Below are positions 29,847-39,086 of a DNA stretch of 64,000 bases, one piece after another. Below the pieces are notes generated by a model. That model was not told the DNA's origin. It saw nothing but the letters and a program-made list of their open reading frames with translations, and made no database searches. The DNA comes from Desulfolutivibrio sulfodismutans DSM 3696. Its GTDB lineage: Bacteria > Desulfobacterota > Desulfovibrionia > Desulfovibrionales > Desulfovibrionaceae. How positions within the stretch are numbered: position 1 is the first letter of the stretch; each line of letters begins with the position of its first letter. A program made the translations under genes and the position numbers. Location of the stretch: NCBI RefSeq assembly GCF_013376455.1, contig NZ_CP045504.1:1088501-1152500 (forward strand), read 5' to 3'.

Positions 29847-30691
29847 AACGCCAAGAGATCATCGCCAAGGCTCTGGCCGTGCCGCAAATGCCCATGCCGG
29901 TACAGAAGATCATGTCCATCATCAACGATCCGGACGCCACCATGATGCAACTGGCCAGGTTCATTGAATATGAGCCCGGCCTGACCGTCAACCTGCTGCG
30001 CATGGCCAATTCCGCGTTCTTCGGCGGCCACGGCATGGTGACCACGGTCAAAGACGCCATCATGCGCCTGGGGATGCAGCGGGTCTACCAGATGGTGTTG
30101 GCCTCGGGAGTGGCCCCCTTCGCCAAGTATGAAATCAAGGGCTATGGCCTCCCCCCCGGACAGCTCCTGGAGCATTCGGCGGCCCTGGCCGTGGCCTCGG
30201 AGCATCTGGCCGGGGAGCTCGGCCTGACGCCCCCCCCGCACACCTTCACCTCGGGCCTTCTGGTGAACATCGGCAAGGTGGTGCTCGGGGCGTTTCTGGC
30301 CGTGGACGCGGAACCGATCATGGAATTGGCCTATTCCCAAGGAATCCCCTTCGAAAAGGCCGAGCGGGCGGTGCTTGGCATCGACCATGGCGAACTCGGC
30401 GCGCTCCTGCTTGAGCACTGGAAGCTCCCCGACCCCATTGTCTACGTGGTCCGGCACCGGCTTGCCCCGGACGCCGCCCCCGTGCGCGACCTGGCCCTGG
30501 ACCTGGTCCATGCCGGGGACGTCATCGCCAAAATGACCGGCGTTGGGCTTGGCTACGATGGCATGCACTACGCCCCAAGCGAGACGGTGTTCGCCAGGCT
30601 GGGCCTGACGGCGGAACACATGGAGCGGGTCATGGAGAGTTCCATCGAGCATTTTTCCGAAATCCGCGACATCCTTTTGGGCACGGAATGA
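29843..30691 (+). CDS. HDOD-domain protein
   Basis: The 282-aa protein is an HDOD domain, a degenerate HD-hydrolase-related fold used in signalling. It starts with a helix, then LPQMPMPVQKIMSIINDP-like helices and EPGLTVNLLRMANSAFFGG, and ends with TGVGLGYDG and ERVMESSIEHFSEIRDI. The metal-binding HD residues are not evident as a pair, as usual for HDOD. The 4-nt overlap with cheD means coupled translation, suggesting a signalling or motility role. Confidence 0.88.
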   Translation: MKRQEIIAKALAVPQMPMPVQKIMSIINDPDATMMQLARFIEYEPGLTVNLLRMANSAFFGGHGMVTTVKDAIMRLGMQRVYQMVLASGVAPFAKYEIKGYGLPPGQLLEHSAALAVASEHLAGELGLTPPPHTFTSGLLVNIGKVVLGAFLAVDAEPIMELAYSQGIPFEKAERAVLGIDHGELGALLLEHWKLPDPIVYVVRHRLAPDAAPVRDLALDLVHAGDVIAKMTGVGLGYDGMHYAPSETVFARLGLTAEHMERVMESSIEHFSEIRDILLGTE

Positions 30692-30770
30692 CCGTGCGCC
30701 CCGGATCCCCGCCGCCGCGCCCGGCCTGCCGGGAGAACGCCCCCCTCCTGCGCTGCGCCGCGGCAAGGCC

Positions 30771-31571
30771 ATGGACATGACGGACGCCACGCCTGCGGCC
30801 CGCACCGCAACGGGCGACATGCGGCAACAGGACAAGAACCCGACCTACGCCCAGAAATTCTGCATCGCCAAGGCCGGAAAGCTGCTCATGCACACCGGGG
30901 GCCTCGTCCCCGGGGCGCGCGTCGGCGTCGCGGTCTCCGGAGGCGTGGACAGCATGGTGCTTGTGCGGGTCATGCGGGCCCGCCAGCGCATCGTGCCGTT
31001 CGCCACCGAGCTTATGGCCCTGCACCTCAATCCCGGCTTCGATCCGGCGAACCACGCCCCCCTGGCCGGGCTATGCGAGGCGCTGGGCATCGCCGCCCAC
31101 ATCGAGGTCACGGACCACGGGCCGCGCGCCCACTCGCCGGAAAACCGCAAGAATTCGCCGTGTTTTTATTGCGCCTGGCTGCGCCGCAAACGCCTTTTCG
31201 AGCTGTGCCGCCACTACCGGCTGACCCATCTGGCCTTCGGCCACAACGCCGACGATCTGGCCGCGACCTTTTTCATGAACCTGTTCCAGGGCGGCCGGGT
31301 GGACGGCATGTCCGCCCGGGAATCCTTCTTCTCCGGACGGTTGACGGTCATCCGGCCCATGCTGCTGGTGGACAAAAGGCAGATCCTCCGGGCCAGCCGG
31401 GAGTGGGAGCTCCCCGTCTGGGAAAACCCCTGCCCCCACTCCAAGCGTTCCAAACGCCTGGAGATCGCCACCTGGCTGACGGAACGGTTCGCTTCGGATA
31501 AAAAATCCCGGACCAACGTCGTAAACGCCCTTCGGCGTTGGCAACTTGACAAGGATGCGGCCGACCGATAG
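30771..31571 (+). CDS. TtcA-like PP-loop tRNA thiolation protein
   Basis: The 266-aa protein has the ATP-pyrophosphatase PP-loop SGGVDS (56-61) and three cysteines in the TtcA arrangement: C131 and C134 in PCFYCAWLRR and C221 in ENPCPHSKR. In TtcA these bind an iron-sulfur cluster used to make 2-thiocytidine at tRNA position 32. GHNADDLAATFFMNLFQGG is the usual following helix. ATG 30771 is used; an ATG at 30819 would trim 16 unconserved residues. Other TtcA/TuaA-like thiolases cannot be excluded. Confidence 0.82.
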   Translation: MDMTDATPAARTATGDMRQQDKNPTYAQKFCIAKAGKLLMHTGGLVPGARVGVAVSGGVDSMVLVRVMRARQRIVPFATELMALHLNPGFDPANHAPLAGLCEALGIAAHIEVTDHGPRAHSPENRKNSPCFYCAWLRRKRLFELCRHYRLTHLAFGHNADDLAATFFMNLFQGGRVDGMSARESFFSGRLTVIRPMLLVDKRQILRASREWELPVWENPCPHSKRSKRLEIATWLTERFASDKKSRTNVVNALRRWQLDKDAADR

Positions 31572-31723
31572 CCTTCCACGGTCTGTGAAGCGCCCTTGAG
31601 GGGGCATCACCTTTTCCGGAACGCTCCGGGAGCCCCCCGGCCAACCGGTTTCATTTTTTTACAAATCCATCAGCGCGACCCGTTCAAAACGGTACACGCG
31701 GCCTGGCCGCAAGACGACACAAC

Positions 31724-32623
31724 ATGCTTCGCGATTATCAAATCGTTATTTTCAAAGACCAGCACGGCGTCTACCGAAAACTGCGACTTCGGGGATGGCT
31801 CTTTTTTCTGACCCTCCTGGCCATTGCAGCCATGGTGGCGGCCAACCTCGTGCTGCTGTCCTATTATGGAGACTACACGCTTAAAGAACACGAACTGGCG
31901 GCCTCGGAAAAGACGGTGCAGGAACAGAAATCCCAACTGCTCAGCCTTTCGGAAAAAATACAAGGCCTCGAGACCGATCTGCAACGCATCCGGGATTTCG
32001 ACGCCAAACTGCGCCTCATGATCAATCTTGACCAGGAACCGCGCAACGTCAGCCCGCAGCAGACGGAAGGCGACCAGGACTTCACGAAAAAATACATCCC
32101 CCTCTACCGCCAGGAAATGTTGGCCAGAAACCTTCATAAGTTTCTGGCCGATCTGGGCGCTAAGGCCAGTCTGGAAAAAACCGAGCAGGACAAGCTCCTG
32201 GCCCTTTTTAACGAGAAGAAAGAGTATTTGAGCTCCACCCCGGCCATCTGGCCCACCCAGGGGTGGATCTCTTCGGAATTTGGCGAACGCGTCTCCCCCT
32301 TCACCGGCCGCAAGGAACTCCACAAGGGCCTGGACATCAGCACCACCCTGGGGGCTCCGGTGTACGCCACGGCGGCGGGGGCCGTGGCCTTCGTCGGAGA
32401 GGGGCAAGGCTCCGGCCCGACAGTGACCATCGAGCATCGCGGCGGCATTTCCACCAGCTACAGCCATCTGCGCGAATTCACCGTGTCCCAGGGCCAATCG
32501 GTCTCCCGGGGCGACGTCATCGGCTATGTGGGCGATTCCGGACGCAGCACCGGGCCGCACCTGCATTACGAAGTCCGCGTCAACGGGGTTCCGGTCAACC
32601 CCATGCGCTACATCCTCAACTGA
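31724..32623 (+). CDS. M23-family (LytM) peptidoglycan endopeptidase
   Basis: The 299-aa protein has a short cytoplasmic stub, one membrane segment (about 27-47), a coiled coil (about 50-95) and a C-terminal M23 domain. The domain has HKGLDISTTLGAPVYATAAG with the zinc His/Asp, and HLHYEVRVNG with the second metal His pair. Zinc ligands are intact, so catalytic hydrolysis of cross-link peptides is expected rather than an EnvC-like activator role. It lies upstream of the flagellar genes but is separated from fliR by 287 nt. Confidence 0.92.
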   Translation: MLRDYQIVIFKDQHGVYRKLRLRGWLFFLTLLAIAAMVAANLVLLSYYGDYTLKEHELAASEKTVQEQKSQLLSLSEKIQGLETDLQRIRDFDAKLRLMINLDQEPRNVSPQQTEGDQDFTKKYIPLYRQEMLARNLHKFLADLGAKASLEKTEQDKLLALFNEKKEYLSSTPAIWPTQGWISSEFGERVSPFTGRKELHKGLDISTTLGAPVYATAAGAVAFVGEGQGSGPTVTIEHRGGISTSYSHLREFTVSQGQSVSRGDVIGYVGDSGRSTGPHLHYEVRVNGVPVNPMRYILN

Positions 32624-32828
32624 CCTTCGCCCTCCCGTCCAAAGCCTTCCCTCCAAGCTGCCTCGGAACAGCGGCCGTGTCCTGTCCGCCCTGGGGCTGG
32701 CCGTCCGTTTTTGCGCCTCGTGGCGCACGCACACGCCGCGCATCTGAATGATGTCGATACGAATTTGAATATCTTCTCTTTTGTACAGAGATTCCCCTCG
32801 TCATCATAAAGGTCCGGACAACACGCCC

Positions 32829-32896
32829 CCCGGCCGGACGCCAGGCGCGGCCCCCCAAACGGACGCCAGGCGTCCGGCCGGGCTGGTCCGTTTTTT
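32829..32896 (+). promoter_or_regulatory. Competing stem-loops just upstream of fliR
   Basis: Segment 32829-32842 is perfectly complementary to 32869-32882 (14 bp). A second hairpin uses AAACGGAC (32857-32864) with GTCCGTTT (32886-32893), plus a bulged CAG/CTG, and runs into a T6 tract (32891-32896). The two cannot form together, because 32869-32882 lies inside the loop of the second. The repeat GGACGCCAGGCG occurs twice (32836-32847 and 32861-32872). The layout resembles an attenuator; it may equally be a plain terminator. fliR starts 15 nt later. Confidence 0.5.
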
Positions 32897-32910
32897 GCTG
32901 TCCCGGCGGC

Positions 32911-33690
32911 ATGGATCTTTTCAATTTCGATCCCGCCACCATCTTCAGCTTTTTTCTGACGCTTTTGCGCGTCAGCCTGATCCTGTTTCTTTTGCCCGTC
33001 TTCGGAGGCTCCATCCTGCCGACCCCCATAAAAGGCGCCATGTGCCTCGTGCTCAGCCTGGCCATCTGGCCCAAGCTGTCCTTTCCCGGGGTTCTGTTGC
33101 CCGGCAATCCCTGGATGATCGCGCTCATGCTCTTCGGGGAAATCATCATGGGCCTTTTGCTCGATGTGGTGGTGCGGTTCCTGTTCGCGGCGGTCCAGAC
33201 CGCAGGCCATTACATCGGGTTTTCCATGGGGTTCGCCATGATGAACGTGCTCGACCCCCTGACCGGCACCCAGGAACCCATCACCGGGCACCTGCTCTAC
33301 CAGACGACCATGCTCATTTTTTTGGCCCTCAACGGCCACCTGTTTCTGCTTCAGGCCATGGGGGACAGCTTCCATCTTGTCCCGCCCGGGGGCCTTTTGA
33401 TCAATCCCGAACTTGGGGATCATATCCTGCTGTTTTCCTCGCACATCTTCACCCTGGCCCTCAAGATCGCCTCCCCGGTCATCGCCTCGCTTTTCCTGGT
33501 GGACCTGGCCCTGGCGCTCATCTCCCGGGCCGCTCCGCAGATGAACGTCCTTTTCGTCGGCTTTCCCTTGAAAATCGGTGTCGGCTTCCTGTTTTTGATC
33601 CTGATCTTTACGACCCTGGCCAGATACGTCGGCGACTACATCCTGGAAATGGGCGTCATCTACAACGCCATCCTGAAAAGCTCCGGATGA
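32911..33690 (+). CDS. fliR: Flagellar type III export protein FliR
   Basis: FliR is a membrane component of the flagellar export gate. The 259-aa product is of family length and strongly hydrophobic, starting MDLFNFDPATIFSFFLTLLRVSLILFLLPVFGG. It has LGEIIMGLLL-like helices (GEIIMGLLLDVVVRFLF), AGHYIGFSMGFAMMNVLDP, and QTTMLIFLALNGH. fliP and fliQ, its usual gate partners, are not in this window. It starts the run fliR-flhB-flhA-flhF-flhG-fliA on the plus strand. Confidence 0.95.
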   Translation: MDLFNFDPATIFSFFLTLLRVSLILFLLPVFGGSILPTPIKGAMCLVLSLAIWPKLSFPGVLLPGNPWMIALMLFGEIIMGLLLDVVVRFLFAAVQTAGHYIGFSMGFAMMNVLDPLTGTQEPITGHLLYQTTMLIFLALNGHLFLLQAMGDSFHLVPPGGLLINPELGDHILLFSSHIFTLALKIASPVIASLFLVDLALALISRAAPQMNVLFVGFPLKIGVGFLFLILIFTTLARYVGDYILEMGVIYNAILKSSG

Positions 33691-33725
33691 TGGCTCGATA
33701 AGGGCACATCGCACAAGGCGCCGCC

Positions 33726-34799
33726 ATGGGTAAACAAGAAGATCCAAGTAAAACAGAACACGCGACACCAAAACGCGTCGGCAAGGCCAGAGAGAAAGGG
33801 TCTGTCGCCAAAAGCCAGGAACTCCCGAAAATCATCGTGTTGTTCGTCGGGCTCATGGCCTTGAACCTCTTCATTGTCCAGATGGACCATGAGATGCGGG
33901 AGATCTTCATCTGGGCCTTCAAGACCGGATTCACCACGGCCATCACCGCAAGCGGCGTCTACGAAATCATGATCATGCTTTCCAAAAAGCTGGCGGTCAT
34001 GCTTTTGCCCATCATGCTTTTCATTGCCGTGGCCGCCTACGTCACCCAGCGTATCCAGGTCGGCAAGCTGTGGTATTCGAGACTGTTCAACCCCGATTTC
34101 AGCCACCTCTTCAATCCCCTGGCCGGAATAAGGCGACTTTTCATAAGCTCGGAAACGCTTTTTCGGCTGGGAAAACAGCTGGCCCAGGCCACAGCCATCG
34201 GCGTGGCGCCCTACCTGGTGCTCAAACACGAATTCGCCAATTTCATCCCCCTTTTCTACCAGACTCCCCAGGGATTTGCGTCGTACCTCCTGGGGACCGG
34301 CATGACCATGGTGCTCTATGCCCTGGTTCCCATGGTGCTCATCGCCATAGCCGATGTGTGGTATTCGCGCTGGAACTATTCCGAGAATCTCAAAATGAGC
34401 AAGGACGAGGTCAAAGACGAACGCAAACAGTCCGAGGGCGACCCCCAGATCAAGGCCAAGCAGCGGCAGAAAATGATGGAGGTGATGCAAAAACGCATGC
34501 TGGCCGACGTTCCCAAGGCCGATGTGGTCATCACCAACCCCACCCACATCGCCTGCGCCCTGCGCTACGATCCCATGGTCTCCCCGGCCCCCCTCCTGGT
34601 GGCCAAGGGGCTCGACCACCTGGCCGAAAAAATCAAGGAAATCGCTCGGGAACATCACATCCCCATCCGAGAAAACAAACCCCTGGCACGGGCCTTGTAT
34701 AAGTCCGTGGAAGTCGGGCAGACCATCCCCCTGGAACTGTACCAGGCCGTGGCCACCATCCTGGCCCAGCTCGACAAATTCCGGCGCAAAAGCCGCTAA
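33726..34799 (+). CDS. flhB: Flagellar export switch protein FlhB
   Basis: FlhB forms part of the export gate and switches substrate class after autocleavage. The 357-aa protein has the conserved N-terminus (EDPSKTEHATPKRVGKAREKG), four membrane helices, and the cytosolic domain with the self-cleaving motif NPTH at 271-274. The downstream IACALRYDP and PLARALYKSVEVGQTIP segments are canonical. It starts 35 nt after fliR and is followed by flhA. Confidence 0.96.
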   Translation: MGKQEDPSKTEHATPKRVGKAREKGSVAKSQELPKIIVLFVGLMALNLFIVQMDHEMREIFIWAFKTGFTTAITASGVYEIMIMLSKKLAVMLLPIMLFIAVAAYVTQRIQVGKLWYSRLFNPDFSHLFNPLAGIRRLFISSETLFRLGKQLAQATAIGVAPYLVLKHEFANFIPLFYQTPQGFASYLLGTGMTMVLYALVPMVLIAIADVWYSRWNYSENLKMSKDEVKDERKQSEGDPQIKAKQRQKMMEVMQKRMLADVPKADVVITNPTHIACALRYDPMVSPAPLLVAKGLDHLAEKIKEIAREHHIPIRENKPLARALYKSVEVGQTIPLELYQAVATILAQLDKFRRKSR

Positions 34800-34837
34800 C
34801 GCAGGAAATCGGCAGAACCGCCACGGGTGTCAAAAAG

Positions 34838-36955
34838 ATGGCCAAAGCACTGAAGACGGTCTCATTCGACTACGACAAGTTCACCAAGCAGGGCGACATC
34901 CTCTTGGCCAGCGGCGTGGTGATCATTCTCTTCGTCATGCTGGTGCCTATCCCGCCGTTTTTCATCGATCTCATGCTCACCCTGTCCATCTCCGTGAGCC
35001 TGGTGGTCCTGGTCACCACCATGTTCATGACCACGCCCCTGGAATTTTCCATCTATCCGTCCCTGCTCCTGGTCACCACCCTCCTTCGGCTGTCCATGAA
35101 CGTGGCCTCCACCCGGTTGATCCTGTTGCACGGTGACGAAGGCACTTCGGCCGCCGGACACGTCATCGAGGCCTTCGGACAGTTCGTGGTCGGCGGCAAC
35201 TACTTCGTGGGCGTCGTCATCTTTCTGATCCTGTTCTCGCTCAACAAAAAGGTCATCGTCCAAGGCACCACGCGCATCGCCGAAGTGGCCGCCCGTTTCA
35301 CCCTGGACGCCATGCCCGGCAAGCAGATGGCCATTGAGGCGGATTTGAACGCCGGGCTGATCGACGAGGCCGAGGCCACCAGCCGCCGCGAGACCATCCG
35401 CAAGGAGGCCGATTTTTACGGGGCCATGGACGGCGCGGGAAAGTTCGTCCAGGGAGACGTCTCCGCCACCATCCTCATCACGGCCATCAACATCATAGGC
35501 GGATTTTGCATCGGCATCATCCAAAAGGGCATGGAGTGGACCGACGCCGCCCAGACCTACACCATCCTGACCATCGGCGACGGTCTGGTTTCCATCATCC
35601 CGTCCATCATCATCTCCACCTCCGCCGGCCTCATCGTCAGCCGGGCCGCCTCCGAGGCCAAGATGGGCGAGGAATTCATCGCCCAGTTGACCTACCATCC
35701 CCGGGCCCTGCGCCTGGTCAGCGGCATGATGGCGATCTTCGCCATCGTCCCGGGCATGCCCACCCTGCCGTTTTTGGCCATGGCGGCCCTGATCTACGGG
35801 ATTTCCGTGGCCACGGACAAGCAGCGCGAACTGCTTAGCGGCGGCGAGGCCAAAGGCAAGGGCAAGGGCAAGGGCAAGGACAAGAATAAGGAACTGGAGA
35901 CCCCGGAGGAAGTCCAGGCCCTTTTGCCCCTGGATCTTCTGGAACTCGAGGTAGGCTACGGCCTGATCCCCCTGGTGGACGAAGAGCAAAGCGGCAACCT
36001 TCTGGCCCGCATCCGCTCCATCCGCCGCCAGTTCGCCCTGGACATGGGTTTGATCGTCCCGTCGCTGCACCTGCGCGACAACCTCCAGCTCAAGCCCGGC
36101 CAGTACACCGTGCTCATCAAGGGCAACGAGGTGGCCTCGGCCGAGATCCTCATCGACCACTACCTGGCCATGGACCCGGGCGACGCCAAGCACCGCATCC
36201 GCGGCGTGGAAACCCGCGAACCGGCCTTCAATCTCCCGGCCCTGTGGATTCCCGAGGCCCAAAAGGAAGAGGCCATGCTGGCCGGCTACACCGTGGTCGA
36301 TCCGGCAACCGTCATCGCCACCCACTTAACCGAGGTCTTCCGCCGCCATCTGCACGAATTTCTGGGCCGCCAGGAGACCCAGGTTCTCTTGGACAACCTG
36401 GCCAAGCGCGCCCCCAAGGCCGTGGAGGATCTGGTGCCCGGTGTCCTGGGGCTGGGCTCGGTGCAAAAGGTGTTGCAAAACCTGGTCAAGGAAAACGTCT
36501 CCATCCGCGACCTGTTGACCATCGTGGAAACCCTGTCCGACTATGGCCACTCCATCAAGGATCCCGACCAACTCACGGAATACGTGCGGTCCCGCATGGG
36601 ACGCACCATCGTCAAACCGTACCTGTCGCCCGGGGGCTCCCTGCCCATCTTCAACCTGTCCCCGAAGGTGGAGGGAAGCATCCAGGAAAGCCTGCGCAAG
36701 ACCGACCATGGCACCTATCTGGCCATGGAACCGATGACGGCGCAAAAGATCATCCAGGCCATCAAAAACGCCATGGACAAGGCCCTGTCCGTGGAAGGCC
36801 AGCCGGTGCTCCTGACCTCGCCCGTCTCCCGGCCGCACTTGGCCCAACTTCTGATGCGGTTTGTGCCCACGCTCCCGGTGATCTCACAGGCGGAAATTCC
36901 CGGCGAGATAAAGCTCCAATCCCTTGCCACCATAGGAATCAACAATGCGGGTTAG
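34838..36955 (+). CDS. flhA: Flagellar export protein FlhA
   Basis: FlhA is the nonameric export-gate protein. The 705-aa product has eight N-terminal membrane helices (about 15-315), the FHIPEP-type loop (ARFTLDAMPGKQMAIEADLN), and a large cytosolic domain from about 360. A linker carries a Lys/Gly run KGKGKGKGKDKNKE encoded by four perfect GGCAAG repeats (35855-35878). The flhF start overlaps the 3' end by 11 nt. Its length is typical. Confidence 0.96.
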   Translation: MAKALKTVSFDYDKFTKQGDILLASGVVIILFVMLVPIPPFFIDLMLTLSISVSLVVLVTTMFMTTPLEFSIYPSLLLVTTLLRLSMNVASTRLILLHGDEGTSAAGHVIEAFGQFVVGGNYFVGVVIFLILFSLNKKVIVQGTTRIAEVAARFTLDAMPGKQMAIEADLNAGLIDEAEATSRRETIRKEADFYGAMDGAGKFVQGDVSATILITAINIIGGFCIGIIQKGMEWTDAAQTYTILTIGDGLVSIIPSIIISTSAGLIVSRAASEAKMGEEFIAQLTYHPRALRLVSGMMAIFAIVPGMPTLPFLAMAALIYGISVATDKQRELLSGGEAKGKGKGKGKDKNKELETPEEVQALLPLDLLELEVGYGLIPLVDEEQSGNLLARIRSIRRQFALDMGLIVPSLHLRDNLQLKPGQYTVLIKGNEVASAEILIDHYLAMDPGDAKHRIRGVETREPAFNLPALWIPEAQKEEAMLAGYTVVDPATVIATHLTEVFRRHLHEFLGRQETQVLLDNLAKRAPKAVEDLVPGVLGLGSVQKVLQNLVKENVSIRDLLTIVETLSDYGHSIKDPDQLTEYVRSRMGRTIVKPYLSPGGSLPIFNLSPKVEGSIQESLRKTDHGTYLAMEPMTAQKIIQAIKNAMDKALSVEGQPVLLTSPVSRPHLAQLLMRFVPTLPVISQAEIPGEIKLQSLATIGINNAG

Positions 36956-38156
36956 AACCTTTCGCGACAAGAACATGGCGCGGATCCTGGCCAGGATTAA
37001 AAGCGAAATGGGTCCGGACGCGGTCATCCTGAGCAACCAGACCGTGCGGGAAAACGGCCAGTGCCTGTGCGAGATCATGGCCGCCGTGGAGTCGGACGAG
37101 GACGCTCCCAAGGCGGCAGCCCGGGAGAAGGTGCTGACCATCTCTGCCGAGTCGGCCCAGGGAAACGGCGCACGGAACCGCCCCGCAGCCGCCAGGCCCG
37201 AAATGGACCCGCTGGTCGGCATGGACGTTCCCGGCGCCGACTCCGGCGACGGCTGGCGTCGGGAGTGGGACGAAATTCGCGACCACATGATGGCCCTGCT
37301 CAAACCGGGTCTGAAATTTGACAGGCTCGAACCCCGCCAACGCCTGGCCTTGCAATACCTGGAACGCGAGGGCGTGGAGGATGCCGTTTTATTGACGTTG
37401 TTCCGGTCCCTGGCCGACCGTGGGGAACGCACCGTCCTGCCCGCCCTGTCCAGCATGGTCGGCATCAAGCCCCTGCCCTCGGACAGTTGGAGGCAACGCG
37501 TCCACGTCCTGGTCGGCCCCTCGGGCGCGGGCAAGACCACGGCCGTCCTGCGCCTGGCCCTGGCCAGAAAGCGCCAGCATCCGAATACGCCGGTCACGGT
37601 GGCCGCCCTGTGGGACGGTTCGACGGGATCGGCCATGCTCAAACGCTACGCCGAGCTTTCCGGCCTCGCCTTTCAGAGCGTGACCAGCCCGGAAGAGTTC
37701 CGGGCCCTGTGGGAAAGCCTCGGCCCGAACGGATGGGCCTTCGCGGAAATGCCCTGCCTGCGCGGCGAGGAAAGCATGGACCAGCGCCTGCGCGCCCTGG
37801 GCATGGCCGGACACCCCGGCGTGGCCGTGCATGTGGCGCTAAGCCCCATCTGCGCAACGGCCCAGCTTCGGTCCTTCGCGGCCCGCTACCGGGCCAGCGC
37901 GCCGGGCAGTATTGTCTGGACGAAGCTTGATGAAGCCTGTAATTTCGGGACTCTGATCAATGTGGCGCATGCCGTGGACCTGCCGGTCTCGGCCCTGTCC
38001 CATGGGCCGGAACTGAACAGGAACCTCACGACGGCCACCGCCACCGACGTGTGGAAACTCATCTTCAAGCACCAGCTCCCCGGCGAGGCCGCCAGGGACT
38101 CCCAACCCGGACGAGGCACGAAACAACGCGCCACGACGGCGAAAAGCGCGGCGTAA
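36945..38156 (+). CDS. flhF: Flagellar biosynthesis GTPase FlhF
   Basis: FlhF is an SRP-type GTPase that fixes the number and polar position of flagella. The 403-aa protein has the family N-terminus MRVRTFRDKNMARILARIK, a variable B-domain region (about 50-120), and the NG GTPase with P-loop VGPSGAGKTTAVL (about 189-201). The downstream FSGLAFQSV-like and SIVWTKLDEA segment (near 325) carries the TKLD base-recognition motif. The ATG overlaps the end of flhA and FlhG follows, the standard pairing. Confidence 0.93.
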   Translation: MRVRTFRDKNMARILARIKSEMGPDAVILSNQTVRENGQCLCEIMAAVESDEDAPKAAAREKVLTISAESAQGNGARNRPAAARPEMDPLVGMDVPGADSGDGWRREWDEIRDHMMALLKPGLKFDRLEPRQRLALQYLEREGVEDAVLLTLFRSLADRGERTVLPALSSMVGIKPLPSDSWRQRVHVLVGPSGAGKTTAVLRLALARKRQHPNTPVTVAALWDGSTGSAMLKRYAELSGLAFQSVTSPEEFRALWESLGPNGWAFAEMPCLRGEESMDQRLRALGMAGHPGVAVHVALSPICATAQLRSFAARYRASAPGSIVWTKLDEACNFGTLINVAHAVDLPVSALSHGPELNRNLTTATATDVWKLIFKHQLPGEAARDSQPGRGTKQRATTAKSAA

Positions 38157-38252
38157 GGGACCATGCGGCCAGACGTCCCAACGGCAACGTCCGCAGAAAA
38201 CAAAGACACGCGTCGTCGCTCTCCGAGGACGACGCGACGTGGAGCATACGCA

Positions 38253-39086
38253 GTGACGGCCCAGACGGAACTCCCCCTGGTCTTCTCGGTCACCTCCGGC
38301 AAAGGAGGCGTGGGCAAGACCAATCTCTCGGTCAACCTGGCCTATTGTCTGAGCCGCATGGGCAAGCGCACGGTCATTCTGGATGCGGATCTGGGATTGG
38401 CCAACGTGGACGTGCTGCTTGGCCTGACCCCCAAACTCAATCTCTTCCATCTTTTCCACGAAGGCGTGACGCTCAATCGCGTGCTGTGCCAGACCCCCTA
38501 CGGCTTCTCCATCCTGCCAGCCTCCTCGGGCGTGGGGGAAATGCTGACCCTGTCCACGGGACAGAAGCTGGAGCTTTTGGAGGCCATGGACTATCTCGAA
38601 AACCGCATCGACTATCTTATCGTGGACACGGGGGCGGGGATCAGCGACAATGTCATTTATTTCAACCTGGCGGCCCGGGAACGGCTGTTGGTTCTGACCA
38701 CGGAACCCACCTCCCTGACCGACGCCTACGCCCTGATCAAGGTCATGCACATCAACCATGCCGTCAATCGGTTCCGGGTGTTGGTGAACATGGCCCAAAG
38801 CGCCAAGGCGGCCATGGTGGTGTACGAAAAACTCTATCAGGCCTGCGACCGTTTCTTAAGCGGCATCTCCCTGGATTTCACGGGATTCGTGCCCCAGGAT
38901 CCGGCTGTCAGGGCCGCAGTCATTCGGCAGAAGCCCTTTTGCGTCGATGCCCCCGGGGCCCCAGCCAGCAGGAAACTGGAGGACATCGCCCGGACCATCA
39001 CTACCTGGGATATCCCGGCAACCCTCGATGGAAACATCAAATTCTTTTGGAAAAAGCTCCTCTTCCAGGAACAGCCCCTGGCTTAG
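38253..39086 (+). CDS. flhG: MinD-like ATPase FlhG (flagellar number regulator)
   Basis: FlhG opposes FlhF and limits flagellar number. The 277-aa protein begins with the deviant Walker A TSGKGGVGKTNLSVNLA (about 14-30), then VILDADLGLANVDVLLG, YLIVDTGAGISDNV and LTTEPTSLTDAYALIK. GTG at 38253 is chosen because GGAG lies 8 nt upstream and the protein then has standard MinD length. An ATG at 38163 would add 30 mostly basic residues. It lies between flhF and fliA. Confidence 0.9.
   Translation: MTAQTELPLVFSVTSGKGGVGKTNLSVNLAYCLSRMGKRTVILDADLGLANVDVLLGLTPKLNLFHLFHEGVTLNRVLCQTPYGFSILPASSGVGEMLTLSTGQKLELLEAMDYLENRIDYLIVDTGAGISDNVIYFNLAARERLLVLTTEPTSLTDAYALIKVMHINHAVNRFRVLVNMAQSAKAAMVVYEKLYQACDRFLSGISLDFTGFVPQDPAVRAAVIRQKPFCVDAPGAPASRKLEDIARTITTWDIPATLDGNIKFFWKKLLFQEQPLA

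Noticed and set aside
38163..38252. ATG 38163 as the flhG start
   Set aside because: It adds a basic, unconserved 30-residue segment; GTG 38253 has a GGAG site and gives the normal MinD length. It remains possible.
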